A stretch of DNA of 64,000 nucleotides from Campylobacteraceae bacterium (GCA_013373175.1 JABXII010000003.1:1-64000), one strand, 5' to 3'; shown: positions 37,558-46,654, counted from the first letter of the stretch. Numbers and translations are program-made. The notes: generated by a model not told the origin, from the sequence alone.

Positions 37558-38439
37558 TTAATCTTCTACTCTAACACCATCATTGTCAAAATTCCTTGAT
37601 AGAACTTTAAAGTGAGGGAACCTCTTTTTAAGCTCTGACTCAATTCTTTGACAATCTTCTCTTAAACACATAGAGAAAAGTGTTGAACCTGAACCTGATA
37701 AAGTACTCATTAAAGCACCATGTTTAAGTGCAGTTTTTTGTACATCAAATAATTCTGGCATCTGTTTCATTCTATATTTCTGATGAACCTTATCTAGTGA
37801 TGCAGTTCTTAACATATCCCAATTTTCAGTCATAAATGCTGCTGTTAATAAAGATGAATGAGAGATATTAAAAACAGTATCTTCTTTAGAATATTTAAAA
37901 GGTAAAGCTTTTCTTGCAAGCTGTGTTGAAATTGGTCTATTTGGAATTACTACAATAGCTTTTAAAGATTTTGGTAAAGTTTTTCTTATGAATTTAACTT
38001 CATTATCTTGAACAGTTGCAACATTAAATCCACCCATTACAGCTGGTGTAATATTATCTGGATGATTTTCATAAGCTAAGGCAAGATTTAAAAGTTTTTG
38101 TTTTTCAAGTTTTATACCTTCTATTGCATAAGCACTTGCAATTGCTGAAACAATTACAGCTGATGAACTTCCTAATCCTCTTGATAATGGAACTTCATTT
38201 GTAAATTCAAATCTAAAATGTCTTTTTTTTCTAGATAAATTATGATAAAAATCATTAAAAATAGCAATAAACATATTGTTATCTTTTAATACAGGGTTAT
38301 TTGACCCTTCCCCTCTTAATGACACACTGTGAAATTTTGAAGGTCTAATTGTTACTTGATTGTGTAACGATATTGCTAATCCTAGAGTATCAAACCCTGG
38401 TCCTAAATTAGCACTTGTTGCTGGAACACTAATTCTCAA
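37558..38439 (-). CDS. thrB: Homoserine kinase
   Basis: GHMP kinase that phosphorylates homoserine, feeding threonine synthase. [14 protein letters not shown] (about 9-22) and the ATP loop [20 protein letters not shown] (about 83-102) are visible, plus the C-terminal [11 protein letters not shown] motif. The 293 residues are normal. The start codon is TTG with AAAGGA upstream; no nearby ATG gives the conserved [13 protein letters not shown]. It follows the TsaB-like gene by 12 bases. Confidence 0.95.
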   Translation of the reverse strand: MRISVPATSANLGPGFDTLGLAISLHNQVTIRPSKFHSVSLRGEGSNNPVLKDNNMFIAIFNDFYHNLSRKKRHFRFEFTNEVPLSRGLGSSSAVIVSAIASAYAIEGIKLEKQKLLNLALAYENHPDNITPAVMGGFNVATVQDNEVKFIRKTLPKSLKAIVVIPNRPISTQLARKALPFKYSKEDTVFNISHSSLLTAAFMTENWDMLRTASLDKVHQKYRMKQMPELFDVQKTALKHGALMSTLSGSGSTLFSMCLREDCQRIESELKKRFPHFKVLSRNFDNDGVRVED

Positions 38440-38451
38440 TCTTATTTCCTT

Positions 38452-38904
38452 TTATACCGCAGGTAAATTATATATTGGCAAAGTCTCTTCACTGAAAGTA
38501 ATACTTTCTAGCTGCTTTGGCAATTTAAAGTCTGCAATTTTAGTATCTTTATCTAAAAAGTCTACTTTAATACCTTCATTTGAGTTTATGAAGTATTTTT
38601 TTCCCAATGCTTTTATGGGACTATTTTCATTAAACTCAAAGCCACTACAAGCTCTAAGTTCAATGTTTTTAGTTATTGTTAATGTCTTTAAAAATACATA
38701 TGCAACTTTAATAGCCATATATGAACCAGGTGTATTAACATAATTAATTCGACTTATTTCATACTCATTAATTATTTTTTCAAAAGTTATAGGTAAAACA
38801 TCAGAAGTTAGACCTTCTATATTTAACTCTTTTATTAACTCTTTATCTTCATAAATACCTATTAAAAGAGGATTGGAAATACTAATAACTAAAACTTCTG
38901 TCAA
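38452..38904 (-). CDS. Short TsaB-like protein (tRNA t6A synthesis)
   Basis: A 150-residue protein with the ASKHA-type N-terminal fold of TsaB/YeaZ. TsaB is a non-catalytic partner of TsaD in making threonylcarbamoyl-adenosine at A37 of tRNA. The family motif GPGSFTGLRIG appears weakly as NTPGSYMAIKVAY (about 56-68). It is much shorter than E. coli TsaB (231) and lacks most of the second lobe. The start is TTG, overlapping the lpxC stop (TTGA). The assignment rests on this one motif, the fold-like pattern and context. Confidence 0.68.
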   Translation of the reverse strand: MTEVLVISISNPLLIGIYEDKELIKELNIEGLTSDVLPITFEKIINEYEISRINYVNTPGSYMAIKVAYVFLKTLTITKNIELRACSGFEFNENSPIKALGKKYFINSNEGIKVDFLDKDTKIADFKLPKQLESITFSEETLPIYNLPAV

Positions 38905-39806
38905 GCTTGAACCTTAGAATATGCCATTTCAAATACTTGTGCTTCTTCATTTGCTTCTTCTAAATCTAGAATCTCGTAGTTTTCTTCACTTTCATATACT
39001 TTTTTTGTAAGTAAGTGATTTAAATAATGACTACCTGCATGAGCACCATATTCACCAACTAAAGTATAACCAAGAAGTGCCATATCACCAATTGCATCTA
39101 AAATTTTATGTCTAACAAATTCATCACTATATCTTAAACCTTCAGGATTAAGAACTTTTGATTGGTCAAGTACAATTGCATTTTCTAAACTTCCACCTTG
39201 TGCTAAACCTTGACTTCTTAAATACTGAACTTCATGTAAAAAACCAAAAGTTCTAGCTCTTGAGATATTCTCTTTATACTCTTCAATTGAATAATCAAAT
39301 CTAAATTCTTGCTCACCAATAACTGGATGATCAAAATCAATTGAAAAATCATAGATAATGTGATTAGATGGTTTAAGTGCAACCTTTTTCCCATCTTCTG
39401 TTGTAATCTCAACATCTCTTTTTATTTTAATTGCTTTTTTAGATGCTGATAATTCTTTTATCCCTGCTTCTTCTATAAGCATACAATATCCAGATGAACT
39501 TCCATCAAGAACAGGAACCTCATCATTATCAATAATAACACGTAAATTGTCAATACCATAGGCATAAACAGCAGATAAAAGATGTTCAATAGTAGAAATA
39601 ACAATGCCATCTTTACCAATTACAGTTGCCATTTTTGTATCTACTACATTCTCTATTTTAAGAGGAATAGTAACACCTTCATCTTCCCTGTAGAAAACTA
39701 TTCCCATATCAGAATCTAAAGGTTCTAACTTCATTTTTACAGGAACACCTTTATGAAGTCCTATTCCAACAATTTCTACACTATTTGCTATTGTTCGTTG
39801 TTTCAT
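38901..39806 (-). CDS. lpxC: UDP-3-O-acyl-N-acetylglucosamine deacetylase
   Basis: Zinc enzyme for the committed step of lipid A synthesis; it shows the cell has lipopolysaccharide or lipooligosaccharide. Zinc ligands are in STIEHLLSAVYAYGIDN (His about 79) and HKILDAIGDMALLG (His about 233, Asp about 237). GIGLHKG at the N-terminus and the catalytic His near AHAGSHYLNH fit. The 301 residues are normal. It overlaps the upstream peptidase gene by four bases (ATGA). Confidence 0.96.
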   Translation of the reverse strand: MKQRTIANSVEIVGIGLHKGVPVKMKLEPLDSDMGIVFYREDEGVTIPLKIENVVDTKMATVIGKDGIVISTIEHLLSAVYAYGIDNLRVIIDNDEVPVLDGSSSGYCMLIEEAGIKELSASKKAIKIKRDVEITTEDGKKVALKPSNHIIYDFSIDFDHPVIGEQEFRFDYSIEEYKENISRARTFGFLHEVQYLRSQGLAQGGSLENAIVLDQSKVLNPEGLRYSDEFVRHKILDAIGDMALLGYTLVGEYGAHAGSHYLNHLLTKKVYESEENYEILDLEEANEEAQVFEMAYSKVQA

Positions 39807-41176
39807 TTTTTACTACTTTTAATTGCATAATCTGCTTCTTGAAGTATATTTGAAATTCTTGTTTTAATCCAATTTCTATCCATCCACTCTAAAGGATTTA
39901 CTTCAATTCCTTGAACTAAAACTCCAAAGTGTAAATGATCTCCAAATACAGCTCCAGTACTTCCTGTAGTAGCAATCTTATCCCCTGCTCTTACATTTTC
40001 ACTATCTTGCACAAAAGATTTGCTTGTATGAGCATATAAAGATTGTACTCCAAAACCATGGTCAATAATTAAAGTATTTCCATAGATTCCTAAATAATCA
40101 TTAAAAATAACTCTACCATCATTTGATACTTTAATTGTAGCATGTTTTATACTTGCCCAGTCCATACCTAAGTGCCAAGCTTCATCAATCTTTTCACCTT
40201 CATAGTAATAATGTCTTCTTTCTGCAAAGCCTGCGAAAGTTTTAGAACCACTAAGTCTTCTAAATGGTTTTAAATCAAATTTTCCAACCATTTCCTTAGA
40301 CATGTTTTCTAAACTAGCTTTTCTAATAGTTGAGACATTATTAACTCTTAAGTCTCTATTTTGTTTTACAAAAATATCAACATCTGATGTTGGAACTTCA
40401 AAATCACTTTTTTGTAATACTGGAATTGATTTTCTTTCTATAAAGTTTTTACTGATTTTAATTTTATCATTTTTGATTTTTAAATCTTTTATGTATAAAG
40501 GAACTTTTGCGATTGTTGTGTTATTTGCTTTATCAACTGCAACTAGATTTACTCTTGAGAAATCCTCTTCCCAAACAGGCCAAGCAATAATTGCAACATA
40601 AAAATTCTCTTTTTTGTATGGAATTAGTTCAAATCTATATTCATTATTAAAAGTGATATATTTATCACTTAAATTTTCATCTCTTACTTCTACAACAACA
40701 GCGGCACTTCCACCTTTTCTTATATTGTAAGAATTTGTAATAACATTTGCAATTGGTCTTTTTCTATCAACATCTAAAATAAACTCTTTTGAAACAGTAT
40801 TACCTTGAAATAAATTCCAGTTACTTCTATCTGTCGCTTCTACAATAATCTTTACACTTTTAGCATTTGGGTTTAATCTAATATCGCCTAAATTAAAAGT
40901 CACATTTGTTTGCTTTGAAGATATTTTTTGACTATTAATTACTACTGGTCCATTATTTCCAACATAATATGCACTATACTCTTTGATTCCACTCTCATCT
41001 GATAAAGAGATTGTTAACTTATCTTTTCCATTCCAAAACAAACTACTTTCTGATACAATCTTTGGAGCTTGTTTCTCAAACTGTGGAGATAAAAATACAA
41101 ATACTGCTGCCGCTGCTACAATTGCTAAAACTAAAAAGATAACAATTTTTCCAAAACTATTTTTTTGTCGTCTCAA
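39803..41176 (-). CDS. M23-family peptidoglycan endopeptidase
   Basis: A membrane-anchored periplasmic metallopeptidase of the lysostaphin/LytM type. One N-terminal TM (about 11-29) is followed by beta-rich modules (about 40-230) and the C-terminal catalytic domain: HLGMD (about 332-336), YAHTSK (about 384) and DHLHFGV (about 418-424) are the zinc and catalytic motifs and are intact. Related Campylobacterota enzymes such as Helicobacter Csd proteins trim cross-links to set helical shape; which one this matches is not decided. TTG start with AAAGGAAG upstream; it overlaps the DHH gene by 20 bases. Confidence 0.86.
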   Translation of the reverse strand: MRRQKNSFGKIVIFLVLAIVAAAAVFVFLSPQFEKQAPKIVSESSLFWNGKDKLTISLSDESGIKEYSAYYVGNNGPVVINSQKISSKQTNVTFNLGDIRLNPNAKSVKIIVEATDRSNWNLFQGNTVSKEFILDVDRKRPIANVITNSYNIRKGGSAAVVVEVRDENLSDKYITFNNEYRFELIPYKKENFYVAIIAWPVWEEDFSRVNLVAVDKANNTTIAKVPLYIKDLKIKNDKIKISKNFIERKSIPVLQKSDFEVPTSDVDIFVKQNRDLRVNNVSTIRKASLENMSKEMVGKFDLKPFRRLSGSKTFAGFAERRHYYYEGEKIDEAWHLGMDWASIKHATIKVSNDGRVIFNDYLGIYGNTLIIDHGFGVQSLYAHTSKSFVQDSENVRAGDKIATTGSTGAVFGDHLHFGVLVQGIEVNPLEWMDRNWIKTRISNILQEADYAIKSSKK

Positions 41177-42146
41177 AAACTTCCTTTAAAACTTTTTTTC
41201 TGGCTTTTTCTATATCTGTTGTATCTAAAGTACAACCTGCTGCATTAAAATGGCCGCCACCTCCAAATTTTCCTGCAACTTTTGATACATCAATTTTCCC
41301 TTTAGACCTTAATGAGATTCTTGATACACCATTTACTTCCCTTACAAAAAAGGCAACCCTTACAATATGCATACTCATTATCATGTCAAGAGCATCTTCA
41401 CAATCTCTATTGTGAGCACCTGTTTCTTTGAACCACTTTGTTTTTGCATAAATTGAAGCAATCTCACCTTCTTGATAAAGTTCAAGACTTTCTAAAACTT
41501 TTGGAATAATTCTATATTTTGCTAAAGAATCTCTTCTTAAAAGTTTATTTGCTATTTCAGAAGGACTTGCTCCAAATTCAACAAGGTGATTAACTTTATC
41601 AAAGGTTAACTCATCACATCTTCCTAAAGAAAATGCCAAAGAATCATCATAGATACCTACATAAAGTGCTGTTGCACTTGCCTTTGTAATATAAAGACCA
41701 TTATGCTTGAAAAAATCATAAACAATCTCTGCTGTTGAACTTTTCATTGGGTCAACAATATTTATTTTTCCAAAACCATTGTTTGACTGATGATGATCAA
41801 AATTAATAATTGGAATATCTTTTGGTACATCAAATCCAAGTCTTGCATAAGTTCCACAATCACAAGAGATAACCAAATCATAAAATTTTGGAAGTTGGTC
41901 TGTGATTTTGTCAAACCTTGGAATAAAATCTAAATTTTGTGGAAGATCAGAACTAACATTATATACTTTATGCTTGATTTTATTTTCCTGCAAAAAATTT
42001 GACAGTGCTAATGCTGAACCAATTGAATCTGGGTCTGGGTTTACGTGAGTAACTATTAATATATATCTACTCTTTTCAATAAGTTCTAATGCTTTGGCAT
42101 AATCTGTCATATTGATTTTATTATTAAGGATAAAGTCTTTTTTCAT
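41157..42146 (-). CDS. DHH-family phosphoesterase (NrnA-like)
   Basis: A 329-residue DHH-DHHA1 protein. Metal-binding motifs are visible: THVNPDPDSIGSALAL (about 34-49), an Asp in VISCDCGTYARLG, and NFDHHQSNNGF (about 116-126). The DHHA1 part ends in GKFGGGGHFNAAGC (about 289-302). The size and single-domain layout fit NrnA-type oligoribonucleases/pAp phosphatases rather than RecJ. It probably clears short RNAs, but c-di-AMP-type activity cannot be excluded. Confidence 0.87.
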   Translation of the reverse strand: MKKDFILNNKINMTDYAKALELIEKSRYILIVTHVNPDPDSIGSALALSNFLQENKIKHKVYNVSSDLPQNLDFIPRFDKITDQLPKFYDLVISCDCGTYARLGFDVPKDIPIINFDHHQSNNGFGKINIVDPMKSSTAEIVYDFFKHNGLYITKASATALYVGIYDDSLAFSLGRCDELTFDKVNHLVEFGASPSEIANKLLRRDSLAKYRIIPKVLESLELYQEGEIASIYAKTKWFKETGAHNRDCEDALDMIMSMHIVRVAFFVREVNGVSRISLRSKGKIDVSKVAGKFGGGGHFNAAGCTLDTTDIEKARKKVLKEVFETTKK

Positions 42147-42185
42147 GTTTGCTACTATACTCTTAAACTGTTAACAAATAGTAAA

Positions 42186-43007
42186 TTAGTCAAATTTCAT
42201 TGAGAAATCAAGCCAAGTTGCTTGGTGAATGATACTTCCTGAACTTAAAGCATCAACTCCTGTTAAAGCATAATCCCTAACCGTATCAAGATTGATATTT
42301 CCACTAGCTTCTAATAAAACATGAGGATGTTCTCCATCTCTAAACTTAACTACTTCTTTTATCTGTGTTGGGTCCATATTATCACACATAATAATATCAG
42401 CTCCTGCTTCCATAGCAGTTTTTACTTGTTCAAAAGTTTCACACTCAATCTCTATTTTTGTAACCCAAGAGATTCTTTTTCTTGCTTTTTTAATAAACTC
42501 ACTTAAGTCAATAATAGTTCTCATGTGAGTATCTTTAATCATTAAACAATCATCTAGTCCAAGTCTATGGTTAATAGCTCCACCTATTCTACTTGCATAC
42601 TTTTCAAAATCTCTAAGTTGTGGTCTTGTTTTTCTAGTATCTAATAATGCTACATCTAAATCTTCAATTTTACTTGCAAATTTATTTGCCATAGTTGCAA
42701 TTCCAGAGGCATGTTGAAGCATATTTAAAAAAGTTCGCTCACTTGATAAAAGAATTGAAGCTTTTCCTTCAAGTTTTGCTATAACATCACCTTTTTTTAA
42801 AACATCACCATCATGTTTTAAAAACTTACAATCAAACTTTTCTGTTTTTGCTAATGCCTTTGCATAAAGTTCACCTGCTAATATTCCATCATCTTTTGCG
42901 ATAGCTTTTGCTGTAAACTTACCCTTAGGAGCTACATCAAAGAATAAGTCCCCTCTTCCATTATCTTCTATAATGGCATTTTTAACAAACTTCTTAATAT
43001 TTATCAT
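42186..43007 (-). CDS. nadC: Quinolinate phosphoribosyltransferase
   Basis: Converts quinolinate and PRPP to nicotinate mononucleotide. Motifs: ERTFLNMLQHASGIAT (about 90-105), LDTRKTRPQLRDFEKYA (about 117-133), HRLGLDDCLMIKDTH (about 146-160) and the DNM segment IMCDNMDP. The 273 residues are normal. It overlaps nadA by four bases (ATGA), forming a de novo NAD pair; nadB is not in the window. Confidence 0.96.
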   Translation of the reverse strand: MINIKKFVKNAIIEDNGRGDLFFDVAPKGKFTAKAIAKDDGILAGELYAKALAKTEKFDCKFLKHDGDVLKKGDVIAKLEGKASILLSSERTFLNMLQHASGIATMANKFASKIEDLDVALLDTRKTRPQLRDFEKYASRIGGAINHRLGLDDCLMIKDTHMRTIIDLSEFIKKARKRISWVTKIEIECETFEQVKTAMEAGADIIMCDNMDPTQIKEVVKFRDGEHPHVLLEASGNINLDTVRDYALTGVDALSSGSIIHQATWLDFSMKFD

Positions 43008-44005
43008 ACTTCAAGCATCCTCTGTAGAGCAACTCTTGCCCATTTAATTGTTTCATCATTTACTTTAATTAATGTCTCTTCACTAATATTATTGTCTTTT
43101 ATAGATTTCAGTGTTTTATAAACATCCTCTAATGTTGTTTCATTCATTGTTGGACACTCTGGTTTGGTAGAACTTAAAATATAAGTATTCTTTTCTCTAA
43201 GTCTATTAACCATATTAAACTCAGTTCCTACAACAACTTTTTGATCAAGAGGTAAATCTTTGATATATTGAATCAGTTGAGAAGTAGAACCAACAAAATC
43301 AGCTGCATCACAAACACTTGGATCACACTCTGGGTGAACTGCAACTAAAATATCTGGATATTTTTCTCTATAAAACTCTACATCATCCACAGTAAATAGC
43401 TGATGTACAGAACAAAAACCGTTATAGCAAATAATATCTGCTTGCTTTAAATCACTCCCATCACCAACAACTGATGATTTTAGATTCATCTGTTTTGCAA
43501 AATTTTGACCAAGGCATCTATCTGGTACAAAGAAAATCTTCTTTCCAGACTCTAAACCTTTTTCAATAATTTTATACGCATTTGAAGAAGTACAAACCAT
43601 ACCACCCATTTCACCAACTTTTGCTTTTACTGCTGCACTTGAGTTGATATAAGTAATTGGTAGAATATCTTCATTTGGTATTCCTGCTTCATTGATTTGT
43701 TTTAGGTTTTGTTCATAATAACCTTCATCAATCATTCTTGCCATTGCACAACATGCAATTTTTGGCATCAATACTGTTTTTTCAGGAGATAAAACTTTTA
43801 CACTCTCTCCCATAAAACCTACACCACAAAATACTACATACTTTGAGTCTGTTTGTTTTGCTTTTCTTGCTAGTTCTAAAGAGTCCCCTGTAATATCAGC
43901 TAATTCAAAAACTTCATCTCTTTGATAAAAGTGCGCAACTAAAGTTACATCTAACTCTTCTTTTAGTTTTAAGATTTCTTCTTTTAAATCCATTTTTAAG
44001 TTCAA
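43004..44005 (-). CDS. nadA: Quinolinate synthase
   Basis: [4Fe-4S] enzyme condensing iminoaspartate with dihydroxyacetone phosphate. Conserved features: VAHFYQRDEVFELAD (about 22-36), CGVGFMGESVKVLSPEKTV, the cluster cysteines in MVCTSSNAY and ECPTMNETTLE, and VHPECDPSVCDAAD (about 222-235). The 333 residues match the family. I keep the TTG at 44005 because AAAAGG is six bases before it; an ATG four codons later is too far from that site. A palindrome lies upstream at 44035. Confidence 0.94.
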   Translation of the reverse strand: MNLKMDLKEEILKLKEELDVTLVAHFYQRDEVFELADITGDSLELARKAKQTDSKYVVFCGVGFMGESVKVLSPEKTVLMPKIACCAMARMIDEGYYEQNLKQINEAGIPNEDILPITYINSSAAVKAKVGEMGGMVCTSSNAYKIIEKGLESGKKIFFVPDRCLGQNFAKQMNLKSSVVGDGSDLKQADIICYNGFCSVHQLFTVDDVEFYREKYPDILVAVHPECDPSVCDAADFVGSTSQLIQYIKDLPLDQKVVVGTEFNMVNRLREKNTYILSSTKPECPTMNETTLEDVYKTLKSIKDNNISEETLIKVNDETIKWARVALQRMLEV

Positions 44006-44034
44006 CTTTTGCCTTTTATTTTATCTATATATAT

Positions 44035-44051
44035 CACTAAATAATTTAGTG
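44035..44051. promoter_or_regulatory. Palindrome upstream of nadA
   Basis: A perfect 7-bp inverted repeat, CACTAAA / TTTAGTG with a TAA spacer, 30 bases before the nadA start and between divergent nadA and plsY. It is a candidate operator; no regulator is known to me. Confidence 0.4.
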
Positions 44052-44112
44052 GGAATATATCAAAATTTTTGTTATAACTTATTAAAGTAAAAATGATTAA
44101 ACAAACTTTAGG

Positions 44113-44118
44113 TATAAT
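44113..44118 (+). promoter_or_regulatory. Predicted -10 for plsY
   Basis: TATAAT in CTTTAGGTATAATTC, about 31 bases before the ATG. Confidence 0.6.
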
Positions 44119-44148
44119 TCAGCTTCAAATTTAATTTCAAGGTTTTTA

Positions 44149-44772
44149 ATGGATTTTCTATTTAATTTTAATATTCTATTTTATATTGTGGCTTATTTGG
44201 CTGGTTCTATTCCCTTTGGACTTCTACTTGCAAAAGTTTTTGCAGATGTAAATATCAAAGAACATGGTAGTAAATCAATTGGTGCAACAAATGTATTAAG
44301 AGTAGTAAAAGAAACAAATCCTTCATTAGCAAAAAAGCTAAGTGTGGCAACTGTTATTTTAGATGCACTAAAAGGAACTATTGTTCTTTTAATAGCAATG
44401 ATGCTTGATGCAAGTGCTTCAACACTTTGGGCTATTGCTGTTTTAGCTATTTTAGGTCACTGTTACTCTATCTTTTTAGGATTAGAAGGTGGTAAAGGTG
44501 TTGCTACAGGACTTGGAGTATTTTTAGTTCTTATTCCAATTCCTACACTTATAGGTGCTGTAGTTTGGATTTTTTGTGCCAAAGTTTTAAAAGTATCATC
44601 TTTATCTTCATTATTAGGATTAACTGCAGTTGTAATAGCAGCACTATTTTTAAATAATGGATTAGAAGTTGGAAGTAATGCGCCAATGTATTTAATTGCA
44701 TTTATTATTTATTATAAACATATTCCAAATATTGTAAGATTAATCAAAGGCAAAGAGAGTAAAGTTATCTAA
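44149..44772 (+). CDS. plsY: Acyl-phosphate:glycerol-3-phosphate acyltransferase
   Basis: Integral membrane enzyme that makes lysophosphatidate from acyl phosphate. The three PlsY motifs are clear: GSIPFGLLLAK (about 19-29), the loop with GSKSIGATNVLRVV (about 40-53), and GHCYSIFLGLEGGKGVATGLGV, which starts at about residue 103. About five TM helices in 207 residues. It acts downstream of the FabG/FabF pathway. folB follows after 60 bases. Confidence 0.95.
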   Translation: MDFLFNFNILFYIVAYLAGSIPFGLLLAKVFADVNIKEHGSKSIGATNVLRVVKETNPSLAKKLSVATVILDALKGTIVLLIAMMLDASASTLWAIAVLAILGHCYSIFLGLEGGKGVATGLGVFLVLIPIPTLIGAVVWIFCAKVLKVSSLSSLLGLTAVVIAALFLNNGLEVGSNAPMYLIAFIIYYKHIPNIVRLIKGKESKVI

Positions 44773-44810
44773 ATATAAGTTTACTCTTCTGTTTATTCTT
44801 AAATTTACTT

Positions 44811-44830
44811 AAGGTTACAAAAAGGTTACA
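44811..44830 (+). repeat. Tandem AAGGTTACA repeat at the folB ribosome site
   Basis: AAGGTTACA occurs at 44811-44819 and 44822-44830, an 11-base period. The second copy contains the ribosome site just before the folB ATG. Confidence 0.5.
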
Positions 44831-44832
44831 TC

Positions 44833-45147
44833 ATGAAAATATCAATAGAAAAACTGACATTCGATTGTATAATTGGAATACTAGATTTTGAAAGAGATAA
44901 TGAACAAAAAGTTGTTATAGACATCTCTTTTGAATATGATTTTTTAAATGAAGAAAATTTTATTGATTACTCTAAAATTTCTTCAGAAGTAGAAAAACTT
45001 ATGAAAGAAAAAAAGTTTGAACTACTTGAAAATGCAGTAATTGAAGTAGATAAATACTTAAATAAGAATTATCCTATAAAGAACTTAAAAATAAAAATTT
45101 CTAAACCAGATATCTTAAAAAATTGTATAGTTTCTATTGAACATTAA
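44833..45147 (+). CDS. folB: Dihydroneopterin aldolase-like protein
   Basis: A 104-residue T-fold protein. FolB removes glycolaldehyde from dihydroneopterin in folate synthesis. The N-terminal IEKLTFDCIIGILDFERDNEQ matches the family pattern (substrate-binding Glu at residue about 16, then E...QKVVIDISFEYDF), and the C-terminal IKNLKIKISKPDIL contains the conserved lysine. It is at the short end of the family. The duplicated AAGGTTACA just upstream gives two possible ribosome sites. Confidence 0.83.
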   Translation: MKISIEKLTFDCIIGILDFERDNEQKVVIDISFEYDFLNEENFIDYSKISSEVEKLMKEKKFELLENAVIEVDKYLNKNYPIKNLKIKISKPDILKNCIVSIEH

Positions 45148-45165
45148 ATATAATTTTACAAGATG

Positions 45166-45379
45166 TATAATAATTATTTTTCAAAAAAATATATAATTTT
45201 TTTATGTATTTGAAATTAAGCTTAAATTTACCATCATAAGGTCAATAAAAGACCAATTTAAGAAAACTTTTATTTTTAGTGCAGTAAAATTTGTCCAACG
45301 GTCATCCGGAAAGAGTCTACTTGTAGATTGTTCGCGCGTCCGGTTAGCTGATTACAAATTTGTAAACTTAGGAGACAAA
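45166..45379 (+). promoter_or_regulatory. Promoter and long structured leader of the first porin
   Basis: Two TATAAT boxes (45166-45171 and 45192-45197) imply a leader of about 175-205 bases. Within it AAATTTGT (from 45288) pairs with ACAAATTT (from 45354), enclosing a G+C-rich core with CCGGA / TCCGG and TCTA / TAGA pairing. AGGAG at about 45371 is the ribosome site, just outside this stem. No ORF is seen here. Confidence 0.5.
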
Positions 45380-46531
45380 ATGAAAAAATTCGCAAAAATG
45401 AGTTTAGTAGCTGCATTAGCTGTAGCTGGAACTGCTGCATCTGCACAACCTTTAGCAGAAGCTATTAAAAATGTTGACGTATCTGGTACAGTTGTATATA
45501 GATATGATGATAGAGATAGAGATGACAATGCAGCTGATACAAGCTTAAATAACTACAAAATTGGTTTAACTGCTAAATCTAAAGTAAATGATGATGTTAC
45601 TGCTGTTACTAGATTTTTAGTTGCTGGTGCTGATGGTGGTTTCGCTGCTAATGGATTAAACTACACTAACGATGGAGATGCTAACCCATCTGTTACTTTA
45701 AATCAAGTTTATTTCTCATACACTGGAATTGCTAACACTACTGTTAATGTAGGTAAACAAGGTTTAACTACTCCATGGACTGTAGCTGTTGATGCTGATT
45801 CAAATGAGCAAAATGGTACTGGTATCTTAGCTTTAACTAATGTTGGACCTGTTACTTTAGCTGGTGCATATTTTAACCAACACAACCTTGATGACTCTGG
45901 TGCAGGAACTGCATTATTAAATGGTGATGAAAATATTATTACTGTAGGTGCAATGGCTAATATTGGTCCTGTTGCATTAGACGGTTGGTATTTAGATATG
46001 CAAGATACATTTGATTCATTTACAATTGGAGCTGCTGCAAACTTCGATTTCGATGCAGTTAAATTATCTTTAGGTGCTAGACACACTGATTTAGATTTAG
46101 ATGGAAGTTCTGATGATAATGAATTAACAAAAGTTGAAGCTGGTCTTAAAGCTGGAATCTTTGGTGCAAACGTTGGATATGGTTGGACTGATAATGATGG
46201 TGGTTTAGCAGCATTAGATGCAGATGCTAAATCAGGTTTCCAAGGGTGGACTTTAGACTTAAATGGAAAAGCTGATGCTGATTTATTAAAACTTAATGTA
46301 AATGCACAAGTTTTACCATCATTAAACTTAGCACTTAACTATAACATTTTAGATCAAGATGCAGCAGAAGATACAAAAGATACTGAATTATATCTTCAAG
46401 CTACATACAAAATGTCTAAAAACTTCGGTGGATACATTAGATTTGGTCAAGCTGACTTAGAAGATGAAGCAGTTGACGGTGATGATGTAGATAGAACTAT
46501 CGGAAGATTACAAGTACAATACTCTTTCTAA
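45380..46531 (+). CDS. Major outer membrane porin, Campylobacter MOMP type (copy 1)
   Basis: A 383-residue exported beta-barrel: signal peptide about 1-22 ending ASA, then alternating amphipathic strands rich in Asp, Gly and Asn, and a C-terminal strand ending QVQYSF with the terminal Phe needed for outer-membrane insertion. The N-terminus (MKKFAKMSLVAALAVAG) and the internal GTGILALTNVGPVTLAGAYF are shared with the porin at 48502. Acidic loops (DDRDRDDN, DQDAAEDTKDTE) suggest cation preference, an inference. The long structured leader is unique to this copy. Confidence 0.88.
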   Translation: MKKFAKMSLVAALAVAGTAASAQPLAEAIKNVDVSGTVVYRYDDRDRDDNAADTSLNNYKIGLTAKSKVNDDVTAVTRFLVAGADGGFAANGLNYTNDGDANPSVTLNQVYFSYTGIANTTVNVGKQGLTTPWTVAVDADSNEQNGTGILALTNVGPVTLAGAYFNQHNLDDSGAGTALLNGDENIITVGAMANIGPVALDGWYLDMQDTFDSFTIGAAANFDFDAVKLSLGARHTDLDLDGSSDDNELTKVEAGLKAGIFGANVGYGWTDNDGGLAALDADAKSGFQGWTLDLNGKADADLLKLNVNAQVLPSLNLALNYNILDQDAAEDTKDTELYLQATYKMSKNFGGYIRFGQADLEDEAVDGDDVDRTIGRLQVQYSF

Positions 46532-46558
46532 TAAGAAAGTTTAATATACTTTTTTCTT

Positions 46559-46591
46559 AAAGCTAGAGAGTTTTTCTCTAGCTTTTTTTTT
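46559..46591 (+). terminator. Terminator after porin copy 1
   Basis: An 11-bp stem (AAAGCTAGAGA / TCTCTAGCTTT) with a 5-base loop and a run of T. Confidence 0.92.
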
Positions 46592-46622
46592 ACCTTAAAA
46601 TTATTATTTATCTTATCTTTGC

Positions 46623-46628
46623 TATAAT
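46623..46628 (+). promoter_or_regulatory. Predicted -10 for the cytochrome c gene
   Basis: TATAAT in TTTGCTATAATATCC, 27 bases before the start. Confidence 0.6.
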
Positions 46629-46654
46629 ATCCTCAATTTAATAAAAGGATATAA

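Noticed and set aside
45293-45352. Possible tRNA-like structure in the porin 1 leader
   Set aside because: There are no conserved T-arm or anticodon features and no acceptor stem of seven pairs in the right place.
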